DNA of 64,000 bases, from NCBI RefSeq assembly GCF_031202265.1, contig NZ_CP100604.1, positions 8,848,501-8,912,500 on the forward strand. The letters are read 5' to 3'. The notes beneath the pieces were generated by a model. It did no database searches and had not been told where the DNA came from. It saw nothing but the letters and a program-made list of their open reading frames with translations. This DNA comes from Bradyrhizobium sp. Ash2021 (lineage in GTDB: Bacteria; Pseudomonadota; Alphaproteobacteria; Rhizobiales; Xanthobacteraceae). A program made the translations under genes and the position numbers. Below are positions 56,117 to 64,000 of the stretch, piece after piece. Numbering within the stretch: the stretch's first letter is position 1; each line of letters starts with the position of its first letter.

Positions 56117-57454
56117 ATGGCCGCACCAGCTACCCATTACGTCAAGAGCGACGATGTTCATATCGCCTATCAGGTCATAGGCGATGGACCGTTGGACTTG
56201 CTGTTCGTTCCGGGCTTCGTGTCACACATCGAGGCGACCTGGCAGTCACCGACACGCAGCTCCTTCTTCCGTCGCTTGGCATCATTTTCCCGCCTCATCC
56301 TCTTCGATAAGCGTGGTACCGGAATGTCGGACAGGGGATCACAGATCTTCACGCTTGAACAGCGCATGCACGACGTCCGGGCGATTCTGGACGAGGTCGG
56401 GTCAGAGCGGGCGGCTTTGTTTGGGGTATCTGAGGGCGGGCCGATGTCCTTGCTCTACGCTGCCACGTATCCCGAACGCACATCGGCGCTGATCTTGTAC
56501 GGCTCCTATGCGAAGCGCAGTTGGGCACCCGACTATCCGGTTGGTTGGAACAACGCGCGATGGCAATGCTTCCTCGAAAATATCGAACGCAATTGGGGCA
56601 CACCACAAGGAATCAGTATCGAAATGTGGGCGCCGAGCCTTGCCAGCGACCCGAGTGCCGCCGAACGCCTCGCTTCCTATTTCCGTACAGCGGCGAGCCC
56701 TGGAGCAGCCGCCGCGATCATGAAGATGAATAGGGAAATCGATGTACGGCACGTCCTACCCACGATCCGCGCTCCGACTCTCATTTTGCACCGTGTTCGA
56801 GACTTGGTTATCGAGGTCGACCATGCGCGTAGAATGGCTCAAGGCATCCCCGGAGCCCAGCTGATCGAGCTGCCTGGCACCGATCATACATTTTGGGTGA
56901 ATGACGGCGGTATACTCTTAGACCATGTCGAGCAGTTCTTGACGGGCAAGCGTCACGCGCACGAACCGGAGCGGGTCCTAACCACGGTTCTCTTTGCGGA
57001 CATCGTGGGATCCACCGAGCGCGCCGTCGCGATTGGTGATCGTCCATGGCGTGAATTGCTTGCAGCATTCCGTGCAAACGTGCGAGACGTGCTGCGAAAC
57101 TTCAAAGGGCGCGAAATCAATACTGCGGGCGATGGTTTCCTTGCGGCCTTCGACGGTCCGGCGCGAGCGATCCGCTGCGCAGGAGCGGTCCGCGAGGCAG
57201 CGCGCTCGCTCGGCCTCGAAGTCCGCTGCGGATTGCACACCGGGGAATGCGAGCTAGTAGGCGAAGACTTGGCTGGCATCGCGGTGCACATCGGCGCGCG
57301 CGTCTCAGCACTGGCCGCCCCCGGTGAAGTGCTCGTATCCCAGACCGTTCGAGACCTCGTGGCTGGCTCCGGATTAACGTTCGCAGAGCGCGGCGTGCAC
57401 ACATTGAAGGGTGTGCCAAGCGAATGGCGCTTGTTTCAAGCAATTGTGGATTGA
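56117..57454 (+). CDS. Alpha/beta hydrolase fused to class III adenylate cyclase domain
   Basis: Encodes 445 residues. Residues 1-275 form an alpha/beta hydrolase: LFDKRGTGMSDRG, nucleophile region FGVSEGGPMSLLYA, and a GTDHTFW segment bearing the histidine. Residues 285-440 are a class III nucleotide cyclase: TTVLFADIVGSTERA (first metal Asp), NTAGDGFLAAFDGPARA (second Asp) and VHIGARVSALA. It should make cAMP, with the hydrolase part acting as a sensory or ligand-binding module. A truncated second copy lies at 61323-62411. Confidence 0.88.
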   Translation: MAAPATHYVKSDDVHIAYQVIGDGPLDLLFVPGFVSHIEATWQSPTRSSFFRRLASFSRLILFDKRGTGMSDRGSQIFTLEQRMHDVRAILDEVGSERAALFGVSEGGPMSLLYAATYPERTSALILYGSYAKRSWAPDYPVGWNNARWQCFLENIERNWGTPQGISIEMWAPSLASDPSAAERLASYFRTAASPGAAAAIMKMNREIDVRHVLPTIRAPTLILHRVRDLVIEVDHARRMAQGIPGAQLIELPGTDHTFWVNDGGILLDHVEQFLTGKRHAHEPERVLTTVLFADIVGSTERAVAIGDRPWRELLAAFRANVRDVLRNFKGREINTAGDGFLAAFDGPARAIRCAGAVREAARSLGLEVRCGLHTGECELVGEDLAGIAVHIGARVSALAAPGEVLVSQTVRDLVAGSGLTFAERGVHTLKGVPSEWRLFQAIVD

Positions 57455-57603
57455 CCTCCCGGCTTTGGCTTGCGGACCGCGACCGCACGACGGCTTCGGG
57501 TCAAACGCGACAGATTTGCTATCGCCCGGCGCCGCTGCCATGACGGCAACCCTCTGAAAGCCGACACGATTCCGTTCCCTAGGGCGAGGCTCATGATCGT
57601 TTC

Positions 57604-57618
57604 CCTCAGTAACTGAGG
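57604..57618 (+). promoter_or_regulatory. Dyad upstream of the integrase
   Basis: CCTCAGTAACTGAGG is a perfect 6-bp inverted repeat around TAA, ten bases before the integrase ATG. It could be an operator or a translation-control hairpin. Confidence 0.4.
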
Positions 57619-57627
57619 AAAACGACA

Positions 57628-58209
57628 ATGCCCGACCAAAATTGCCTATCCGCCACGCCCCGCCGGACGCCCTGGAATAAGGGCAAACTGGTTGGGGCCA
57701 AACCTCCACTGCGGCCAAAACACGTTTGGTCGATACGAACCCGACTGCTGATCGAGGGACGAACGCGCGACCTCGCCTTGTTCAATCTGGCCATCGACAG
57801 CAAGCTTCGCGGCTGCGATGTCGTGGCCTTAAACGTCAAGGATATTGCTCCGAATGGCTATGCGGTTGATCGCGCAACGGTTCGGCAAAAGAAGACAGGA
57901 CGGCCGGTCAAATTCGAGCTGACGGATCAAACCCGCCAAGCCGTTGATGACTATTTGAAGGCCGCAGGCAAGTCGCTAGGCGAGTTCCTGTTCACTGGCC
58001 GACGAGCTAACGGCCAATGCATGACAACGCGCCAGTATGCTCGGCTTCTCCATGAATGGGTGGCAAGCATCGGACTCGATCCGAAATTGTTCGGCACGCA
58101 TTCGTTGCGCCGGACGAAGGCGACGCTGATCTATCGGCGCACCGGCAATCTAAGGGCCGTACAGCTTCTGCTCGGAAGGGCGGCATACTGCCCGCGAACA
58201 ACAGGCTGA
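57628..58209 (+). pseudogene. Tyrosine integrase, 5' part, interrupted by a mobile element
   Basis: The frame encodes 180 residues of a small tyrosine recombinase (RDLALFNLAIDSKLRGCDVV with the first Arg, RQKKTGRPVKFEL, GTHSLRRTKATLI with His-x-x-Arg) before it meets an 8-bp CTGCTCGG. The continuation LLGHAKIESTVRYLG lies at 60731-60823. Between them sits a 2.56-kb element. The last dozen codons up to 58209 belong to the element. Removing one repeat unit would give an intact 210-residue protein. Confidence 0.85.
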
Positions 58210-58648
58210 AGCACGCATCACTTACCGATTTCATCCTCGCTTCGGCGAGACGGTAGGCGTTAGGCGGCGGCTTGAGCGAGGCGGCGCCGCGTTTCTCGTT
58301 GTGCACCAACTTGACGGCACCTTTGCCTGCCTTCCGGCGTGGATGACTGACGAGGCTACGTCCCGGTTCGAGATCAGCGTTGAGCCGCATTTTCCCCTGG
58401 ATGTTCTTTGCTCCCTACGCAACGAGGTCGATGCGCTTCTAGGCTTTCTGGCGTCCGAATCAAAAACGGAGCGACCAGACAATGACGCACCGATCCGAGA
58501 ATCTCCAGACAAGCCTGTTCGAGGCCGAGCGACCGTGCGTCGAACTGCGTGCAGCTCAAAAGAGCGAGCTCGCGATGGTCATCGAGGTGCTGCTGCGCGA
58601 GATCGCAGCGGCGCTGGCAATGGCGGTAAGCGGGGGGAGCGGCGATGA
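58179..58648 (+). CDS. DUF5372-like protein of the mobile element
   Basis: The frame runs from the left end of the element and encodes EARITYRFHPRFGETVGVRR, AAFLVVHQLDGTFACLPAWM, and HFPLDVLCSLRNEVDALLGF, a small protein that regularly precedes recombinases of this kind. No clear ATG is present, so the start is unresolved, and the last third is Arg-rich and overlaps the next gene. It may be an accessory DNA-binding factor; the function is not established. Confidence 0.5.
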
Positions 58649-58664
58649 CCAAGATCACGACTGA
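58482..58664 (+). CDS. Small accessory protein of the mobile element
   Basis: Encodes 60 residues: NLQTSLFEAERPCVELRAAQ then a helical stretch LAMVIEVLLREIAAALAMAV. It overlaps the recombinase start by 20 bases. Short proteins of this form consistently sit directly before this recombinase type. Function unknown. Confidence 0.55.
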   Translation: MTHRSENLQTSLFEAERPCVELRAAQKSELAMVIEVLLREIAAALAMAVSGGSGDDQDHD

Positions 58665-60723
58665 GCATCTCGCCCGCAACGCCTGCGTCTACATCCGGCA
58701 ATCGACAGCAGACCAGCTCGCGCATAATCATGAGAGCCGACGGCGCCAATACGGCCTCGTCGATCGCGCCAAGCAGCTTGGCTGGAGCAACGTCGAAGTC
58801 ATCGACGACGACCTCGGCCGCTCCGGCGGCGGCATCGCGCGTCCCGGCTTCGAGCGGCTGCTTGCAACGATCTGCGACGGCCGTGTCGGCGCTGTGCTCG
58901 CGATCGAGGCGTCGCGTCTTGCCCGTAATGGCCGCGACTGGCATACGCTGATCGAGTTCTGTGGATTGGTCGGCACGCTCATCGTCGATGAGGACGGAAT
59001 CTACGATCCTCGCCATCCCAACGATCGGCTGCTGCTTGGCATGAAGGGCACGATGAGCGAGCTTGAACTCTCGATGTTCCGCCAGCGTTCGCAGGAAGCG
59101 CTGAAGCAGAAGGCGCGCCGCGGCGCGCTGGTCCTCGGTGTCGCCGCCGGCTATGTGAAGATCGGTCGCGATCGCATAGAGAAGAATCCGGACAAACGCG
59201 TGCAGCACGCCCTGCAGCTGGTCTTCACCAAGTTCGCCGAGCTGCAAAGTGCAAGACAGGTGCACATCTGGCTGAGAGAGGAGTGCATCGAGCTGCCGGT
59301 CAAGTCGCGCCAAGGCGAGGCGCACGGCGTGGTGTGGCGACTGCCGGCCTACAACATCGTACACAACATCCTGACCAATCCGATCTATGCAGGTGCCTAT
59401 GCGTTCGGGCGCACGACGAGCCGTGTGAGTGTCAAAGGTGGACGCAAGCATGTCCGGCGTGGTGTGCAAAAGCCCATGGCCGAATGGGATGTCTTGATCA
59501 AGGATCACCACGCGGCCTATATCACCTGGGACGAGTTCGAGCACAACCTCGAGGTAATCGCCAACAATGCGACCGGCATGAGCAGCGCACTCGCTCGCGG
59601 AGCAGCTCGTAAAGGCGAGCTGCTGCTGCCCGGACTGCTGCGATGCGGCCACTGCGGCCGCAAGCTCCATGTGCACTACAGCGGCAAGATCGGCCGCTAC
59701 AATTGCTACGGTGCGCGTACGAACCACGGTGCCGCGCGCTGCATTTCGATCAGTGGCTTGAGCATCGATGCGGCGATCAGTAACGAGGTCCTGCACGTCC
59801 TGAAGCCGCTCGGCATCGAAGCAGCACTCAAAGCGATCGAGGCGCAATCGCGCACGACGACCGCGGCCGAGCGCCAGCTGGAGCTGTCGCTGCAGCAGGC
59901 GTGCTACGAAGCCGCGCACGCGCGCCGACAGTACGACGCCGTCGACCCGGCAAACCGGCTGGTCGCCGGTGAGCTGGAGCGCCGCTGGAACGAGGCATTG
60001 CAGGCTGTCGCAAAGCTTGAAGGAGAGATCGCCGCCCTGATTGCGCGCCGTCCGCCGCGGCTCGGCGAGCCGGAGCGCCAGCAATTGGTGGCGCTCGGTG
60101 CTGATCTGGAGCGCGCCTGGTTGCATCCCGCTGCAACCGCCGCAACGCGCAAGCGTATCCTTCGCGCGGCACTCACGGAGATCGTCGTGCGCAAGGACGG
60201 CGCAATCATCCATGCGGTCCTGCACTGGCAAGGCGGCGACCATACCCAACTGCAAGTCAAACAGCGCCTGAATGCGGCCGGCCGGCACAATCCACGCATC
60301 CCCGACGACACAATCGCACTCGTGCGTGAGCTGGCGCGGCTGATGCCTGATCGGCAGATCGCGCGCCTGCTCAATCGCACTCGCGTCGAGACCGGGCACA
60401 GCAATGCCTGGACGCAAGAGCGCGTGCGCGGCTTCCGCAATCACCACGACATCGCCGTCTTCCGCGATGGTGAGTGGGCGGAGCGCGGCGAGATTACGCT
60501 CGAAGCGGCAGCAAAACTCATCGGCGTCTGCAACATGACGGCGCTGCGTATGCTCCGCCGCGGCGACATCAAAGGCCGACAAGCTTGCGCGGGCGCGCCT
60601 TGGGTGATCAGGGCCGAGGACTTGGCAGGTTTCGCCAAGGGAAAGCGTCGGAAGCCTCCGCTAACACAAAATGCCACGCAGCACGCCTTTGACTTTCAAC
60701 GAGTTAGCCGAGGTGCATTATGA
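58645..60723 (+). CDS. Large serine recombinase
   Basis: Encodes 692 residues. The resolvase-type catalytic domain opens CVYIRQSTADQ with the nucleophile Ser20, followed by DDLGRSGGGIARPGFERLL and VLAIEASRLARNGRDW. A recombinase domain and a zinc-ribbon domain (CGHCGRKLHVHY and C-terminal partner Cys) lie in the middle, then a coiled-coil-like segment. A C-terminal helix-turn-helix (LEAAAKLIGVCNMTALRMLR) is an addition seen in this subgroup. It presumably drives insertion and excision of the element. Confidence 0.92.
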   Translation: MTKITTEHLARNACVYIRQSTADQLAHNHESRRRQYGLVDRAKQLGWSNVEVIDDDLGRSGGGIARPGFERLLATICDGRVGAVLAIEASRLARNGRDWHTLIEFCGLVGTLIVDEDGIYDPRHPNDRLLLGMKGTMSELELSMFRQRSQEALKQKARRGALVLGVAAGYVKIGRDRIEKNPDKRVQHALQLVFTKFAELQSARQVHIWLREECIELPVKSRQGEAHGVVWRLPAYNIVHNILTNPIYAGAYAFGRTTSRVSVKGGRKHVRRGVQKPMAEWDVLIKDHHAAYITWDEFEHNLEVIANNATGMSSALARGAARKGELLLPGLLRCGHCGRKLHVHYSGKIGRYNCYGARTNHGAARCISISGLSIDAAISNEVLHVLKPLGIEAALKAIEAQSRTTTAAERQLELSLQQACYEAAHARRQYDAVDPANRLVAGELERRWNEALQAVAKLEGEIAALIARRPPRLGEPERQQLVALGADLERAWLHPAATAATRKRILRAALTEIVVRKDGAIIHAVLHWQGGDHTQLQVKQRLNAAGRHNPRIPDDTIALVRELARLMPDRQIARLLNRTRVETGHSNAWTQERVRGFRNHHDIAVFRDGEWAERGEITLEAAAKLIGVCNMTALRMLRRGDIKGRQACAGAPWVIRAEDLAGFAKGKRRKPPLTQNATQHAFDFQRVSRGAL

Positions 60724-60730
60724 ATCATGA

Positions 60731-60823
60731 CTGCTCGGTCATGCCAAAATCGAAAGCACTGTCAGGTATCTCGGTATTGAGGTGGACGATGCGCTCTCGA
60801 TAGCGGAACAAGTTGAGGTCTGA
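60731..60823 (+). pseudogene. Tyrosine integrase, 3' part, displaced by the mobile element
   Basis: Thirty codons LLGHAKIESTVRYLGIEVDD and AEQVEV then TGA continue the integrase frame broken at 58168, carrying the second catalytic His and the nucleophile Tyr (VRYLG). Confidence 0.85.
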
Positions 60824-61322
60824 AACACCCGGGCAGAGCGGAAATACTCTGCCCGATTAATGTCAGCCGCTTCGGGCCATGTGCGGATATTGTCGACTAA
60901 CGCTGTCATCGGCGGATGTGGCGATAAGCAACCACCGACGAGAATGCGAACCTGCGGCAACGGCCACTATATCTTAGGGGATGGAATATCTCAGACGATG
61001 GATCAACTGTCAGCGATGCTGACATGTCTATCCGCAAAAAACGGGTTCTCGGCGCCGTTGGTGGCGAGGGCGAAATCCATAGCCGACCAACGGAAATCGC
61101 TCTAGTGTTCCGGATGCTCGGTCGAAATTCGGTACTGACCTAGAGCCTGATCATGATCAAAACGCCAATCGTTATTGCTGCCACGACCGCGGTGGGACAT
61201 TCGATTGCGCAACCAACGTCGGGGTAGTCGGACTAAGACGTGACTTCAACACGTTGCTGCTGACATCGTTCCAAGCGGGCCGCCGCACCGACGAGTTGGC
61301 CAACTCGCGATCCAGAGCTTTT
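60824..61322. other. Intergenic stretch, no gene seen
   Basis: About 500 bases between the integrase end and the second hydrolase-cyclase gene. CTGATCATGATCAA at 61149-61162 loosely resembles a FixK half-palindrome. No gene is supported. Confidence 0.4.
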
Positions 61323-62411
61323 ATGGCTGCACCAGCAACTCATTACGTCAAGAGCGACGATGTTCACATCGCCTATCAGGTTGTAGGCGATGGACCGCAG
61401 GACATACTATTCGTCCCCGGATTTGTGTCACACGTCGAGGCGCTGTGGCAGGTGCCAGCGCGCAGCGCTTTTTTCCGTCGCCTAGCATCATTCTCCCGTC
61501 TTATCCTCTTCGACAAGCGCGGCACCGGAATGTCGGATCGGGGATCGCAGATCTTTACGCTTGAGCAGCGTATGCACGACGTGAGTGCGATTCTGGACGA
61601 AGTCGGCTCAGAGCGGGCAGCTTTGTTTGGCGTGTCTGAGGGAGGGCCAATGTCCCTGCTTTACGCCGCCACATATCCCGAACGCACATCTGCGCTGATC
61701 TTATATGGCACGTATGCGAAGCATAGCTGGGCCCCCGACTATCCGTGCGGCTGGACCGACGAACGATGGGACCGTTTCTTCGAAAATCTCGAACGCAATT
61801 GGGGCACACCACAAGGAATCAATCTCGAGATGTGGGGCCCGAGTCTTGCCCACGATCCGAATATTGCTGAAGGCGTGGCTTCCTATTTTCGGACGGCAGC
61901 GAGCCCCGGAGCAGCCGTTGCGATCATGAAGATGAATCGCGAAATCGATATCCGGCATATTCTGCCCGCGATCCGGGCTCCGACGCTTATTTTGCACCGC
62001 GCTGGAGACCGAGTCATAGATATAGAGAGCGCGCGCAGAATGGCTCAAGGTATCGCGGGAGCCCAGCTGATCGAGCTACCGGGCATTGACCACCTCTACA
62101 CGGTTGATGGGGACACAATCCTTGACCATGTCGAGCAGTTCTTGACGGGCAAGTGCCATTCGCAGGACCGGGAGCGGGTGCTCGCTACGGTTCTCTTCGC
62201 GGACATCGTGGGGTCTACCGAGCGGGCTATCGCGCTCGGTGATCATTCATGGCGCGAATTGCTTGCGGCGTTCCATGCAAAAGTTCAGGAGATGCTCCGG
62301 AACTTCAACGGGCGTGAGGGGATGAGGCGCGGGCACTACAAAGGCCGCTGCCGGATGTTTGCTCTAAGCCTTGCTCTAATTTCCGGCCTCGCGATCGGCC
62401 CGTCCTGGTAA
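61323..62411 (+). CDS. Alpha/beta hydrolase-adenylate cyclase, second copy, cyclase domain truncated
   Basis: Encodes 362 residues. The first 330 are highly similar to the intact protein at 56117-57454, with the same FDKRGTGMSDRGSQIFTLEQ, the nucleophile region FGVSEGGPMS and the cyclase start TVLFADIVGSTERAIALGD. After NFNGRE the sequence departs from the family and ends with an unrelated 28-residue tail. The second metal-binding Asp and the rest of the cyclase are missing, so no cAMP can be made, though the hydrolase part may work. Confidence 0.8.
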   Translation: MAAPATHYVKSDDVHIAYQVVGDGPQDILFVPGFVSHVEALWQVPARSAFFRRLASFSRLILFDKRGTGMSDRGSQIFTLEQRMHDVSAILDEVGSERAALFGVSEGGPMSLLYAATYPERTSALILYGTYAKHSWAPDYPCGWTDERWDRFFENLERNWGTPQGINLEMWGPSLAHDPNIAEGVASYFRTAASPGAAVAIMKMNREIDIRHILPAIRAPTLILHRAGDRVIDIESARRMAQGIAGAQLIELPGIDHLYTVDGDTILDHVEQFLTGKCHSQDRERVLATVLFADIVGSTERAIALGDHSWRELLAAFHAKVQEMLRNFNGREGMRRGHYKGRCRMFALSLALISGLAIGPSW

Positions 62412-63386
62412 CGAGGTCAAGAACTGCAGTGCGGCGTTGCGCGTGTCTGGAGAGTTCAGGATCCCGAGATGAGCGGTGAAGAGGACCGTGTCGAATAGAC
62501 CCTGGCCGACAAGGTCGATCGTCCCGGCGCCGGCGAGGCCGGCGCTGGCAGTGAAATCATGCGGTTTGCCGTCGCGATCCTCGGCGGGAACGCCGGGGAG
62601 GGCACCGTCCTGCAGGCTGTTGTAGACGAAGTCGGCTGTTCCTGGCTTGTTGCGGATTACCAGGTAACGAGTGGGACCCGGCGTCTCGCCCGCGGCGTTC
62701 AGTACCGTGAGCAACTGGGTGTGGTCGGAACCGTACTCGTCGCATACCGCGCTGTTCGGCGTGAAGCCGCCGCCGCTCGCCAGCTGGTAGAAGTTGAGCG
62801 GGCTGGGCGAGCAGTCAATGATGCCATGATTGGGTCCGTCAATGGCGACGAGCGCCCGCACCTTGCGATAGGCATTGTCCTGCAGCATCCATTCCCGGGC
62901 CACGGTGACGCCGAGACTGTGGGCGACGATGTCGACGCGCTTGGCGCCAGTGAAGTCGAGGACCGCCTGCACGAATTCGCGCAGGATCGGCACAGCCGCG
63001 GCAGTAGTGTGCGAGACGCCTGAGCGATGGGTATTGTCCTGCACCAGATCGCACTGATCGCCTTGATAACCCAGCCCCCAGAGCTCGCTCGGGCGGTAGC
63101 CGTGATCGAGGAAGAATTGCGCGAAGGCTTGGATGCGGCCAAAGGGGTTGCAGGCGGTCGCGAACGGGGTGTCATTGTTGCCGTGGAGGAAGATCACTGG
63201 GACGTGCTCGATGCGGCCGATATGGGAGCCAAAGCCAATCACCGGCTGGCCGAGATAGAAGTTGCGGATCACCGGGAAGTCGTCGGGAAACTTCGTGCCG
63301 ATCTCGGCGGCGCTCGCAAACGCTCCGGCGCCAAACTGTAACAGAACCGCGATGATGGCTGCAATGCGAAGGTGTTTGGTGGTCAT
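62376..63386 (-). CDS. Secreted lipase-like alpha/beta hydrolase
   Basis: Encodes 336 residues with a signal peptide (MTTKHLRIAAIIAVLLQFGA). VPVIFLHGNNDTPFATACNP holds the oxyanion-hole region, DIVAHSLGVTVAREW the nucleophile Ser, and later AVCDEYGSDHTQLLTVL and ILNSPDTRNAAL the remaining parts. Several cysteines suggest disulphides. The start at 63386 is favoured over 63488 because it opens on the signal peptide. Its 3' end overlaps the truncated hydrolase-cyclase gene by 36 bases on the other strand. Confidence 0.85.
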   Translation of the reverse strand: MTTKHLRIAAIIAVLLQFGAGAFASAAEIGTKFPDDFPVIRNFYLGQPVIGFGSHIGRIEHVPVIFLHGNNDTPFATACNPFGRIQAFAQFFLDHGYRPSELWGLGYQGDQCDLVQDNTHRSGVSHTTAAAVPILREFVQAVLDFTGAKRVDIVAHSLGVTVAREWMLQDNAYRKVRALVAIDGPNHGIIDCSPSPLNFYQLASGGGFTPNSAVCDEYGSDHTQLLTVLNAAGETPGPTRYLVIRNKPGTADFVYNSLQDGALPGVPAEDRDGKPHDFTASAGLAGAGTIDLVGQGLFDTVLFTAHLGILNSPDTRNAALQFLTSLPGRADREAGN

Positions 63387-63819
63387 AGCCCCTCCAGCCC
63401 CGGTAAGTATTCGCTGAACGTAGCGAACTCGTTTGCAAACATCCGCTGACTGCTCATGTTTACCTGAAACAAAAACATATTCTATCAATGGTTGTGGTGA
63501 AGCAGGATCGTGTCGAATTGTCTAGCTTATTTTGCCATGGCGAAAGCTCGATCCCGGCAGCGTGTCTTCTCCTACTTTGGATGTGCGTGGTGGATCGGGC
63601 CGCGAGTTGCTGCCCGCTCTGTTAGGATTCGGGGATCGCCAAGCCGCGCGCCCGCGATGATCCATGCCGATGTCCGAGTCGGGTCAAACTCGGAAGTCGC
63701 CTTCCGTCACCGCGACGTCCGTTCATCCCTCGGGAGCAGACATCGGACCGCGCGCTCGGTACGTCCGTTTCGTGCCAAGAGCCGACCCGGCAGCCCCTCC
63801 GCCCATAGATCGCCAGGAG
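63387..63819. other. Intergenic stretch with one dispersed repeat
   Basis: Apart from the repeat at 63669-63780 no gene is evident. Confidence 0.45.
63669..63780 (+). repeat. Dispersed intergenic repeat copy
   Basis: Contains GATGTCCGAGTCGGGTCAAA, CTCGGAAGTCGCC, GCAGACATCGG, and TACGTCCGTTTCGTGCCAAG. It lies 40 bases from the rhodanese gene. Confidence 0.65.
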
Positions 63820-64000
63820 TCACACGCCAGGTTCGATCGGCTTGTCGACTGCGCCGCCGCCCTCGGCCCAATCCTTGAAGGCGCCGAGATTGTAGACCTG
63901 ATCATAGCCCATCTCTTTGAGCACCTTGCCGCCCAAGGCCGCGCGCCCGCCAGAGCCACAATAAAGGATGACGGTTTTCTCCTTTGCGAAATTCTTATCA
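63820..64000 (-). CDS. Rhodanese-domain protein, C-terminal part
   Basis: The visible 59 residues form the C-terminal half of a rhodanese domain: VILYCGSGGRAALGGKVLKE, where Cys is the sulphur-accepting active-site residue in a CGSGGR loop, followed by GYDQVYNLGAFKDWAEGGG. The gene starts beyond the window. Such single-domain proteins transfer sulphane sulphur. Confidence 0.85.
   Translation of the reverse strand, partial: DKNFAKEKTVILYCGSGGRAALGGKVLKEMGYDQVYNLGAFKDWAEGGGAVDKPIEPGV

Larger units (their letters stand above)
58168..60730 (+). mobile_element. Serine-recombinase transposable element inserted in an integrase gene
   Basis: A DUF5372-like frame, a 60-residue frame and a large serine recombinase occupy 2563 bases between direct copies of CTGCTCGG at 58168-58175 and 60731-60738. 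Excision of one unit rejoins the integrase reading frame exactly. No inverted terminal repeats are apparent, as is usual for serine-recombinase elements. Confidence 0.85.

Noticed and set aside
58579..60582. Long open frame antisense to the serine recombinase
   Set aside because: Shadow of the recombinase; no protein features.
61149..61162. CTGATCATGATCAA upstream of the second hydrolase-cyclase gene
   Set aside because: First half-site deviates and it is about 170 bases from the start; the other copy of the gene has no such box.

Overview
The window is high-GC alphaproteobacterial DNA. Its small orphan proteins, FixK/FNR-type boxes, OpgC and DUF3141 proteins, PHA-synthase-like gene and dispersed intergenic repeats all point to the Bradyrhizobium/Rhodopseudomonas group (Nitrobacteraceae), most likely Bradyrhizobium. 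It reads as an accessory region: a low-oxygen metabolic island embedded in mobile elements and gene remnants. Naming and function rest on motif reading only; no database search was run.

Layout. 1-2.9 kb: end of a creatininase-family gene, a small secreted protein, a HTH protein, then tRNA-derived attachment-site remnants beside a broken tyrosine integrase whose parts lie in opposite orientations. 2.9-8.2 kb: opgC, small secreted proteins, alpha-carbonic anhydrase and a Ca2+/H+ antiporter, with three perfect or near-perfect FixK/FNR boxes (TTGAT-N4-ATCAA). 8.3-16.8 kb: an IS630 element, secreted repeat proteins, a terminase-small-subunit-like gene with an in-frame stop, a sensorless histidine kinase, a CBS protein, an SRAP remnant, and a damaged branched-chain amino-acid-type ABC transporter behind a leader-peptide/terminator structure. 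17-20.9 kb: ackA-pta with a truncated fabI and a DUF3141 gene that has lost its middle, plus a GNAT gene. 21.1-23.8 kb: an opgC remnant and a group II intron sitting inside a dispersed repeat.

24-38.3 kb is the metabolic core: pyruvate formate-lyase (pflB), its activase (pflA), an AspT/YidE-like transporter, a FocA-type formate channel and an enoyl-ACP reductase with an unusual N-terminal extension, followed by an acyl-CoA transferase, a GntP-type permease, a CBS protein, a PHA-synthase-like protein and a FUSC protein. Together with ackA-pta this would convert pyruvate to formate, acetyl-CoA, acetate and ATP, with an outlet to polyhydroxyalkanoate. FixK-type boxes in front of pflB, the DUF3141/GNAT pair, the CBS/PHA-synthase pair and others suggest shared low-oxygen control.

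38.5-64 kb is a patchwork of small conserved orphan proteins, remnants (DNA ligase, ABC substrate-binding protein and others), a HWE-type kinase, a carboxylesterase, an M19 dipeptidase, an IS91-type element with a tyrosine recombinase, an unknown AT-richer gene, an amidase, and two copies of an alpha/beta-hydrolase-adenylate cyclase gene. Those copies flank an integrase gene split by a 2.56-kb serine-recombinase element; joining the two 8-bp repeats at its ends restores the integrase frame. The window ends in a rhodanese-domain gene. At least eleven copies of a roughly 110-bp intergenic repeat are scattered through the window, mostly after 42 kb.
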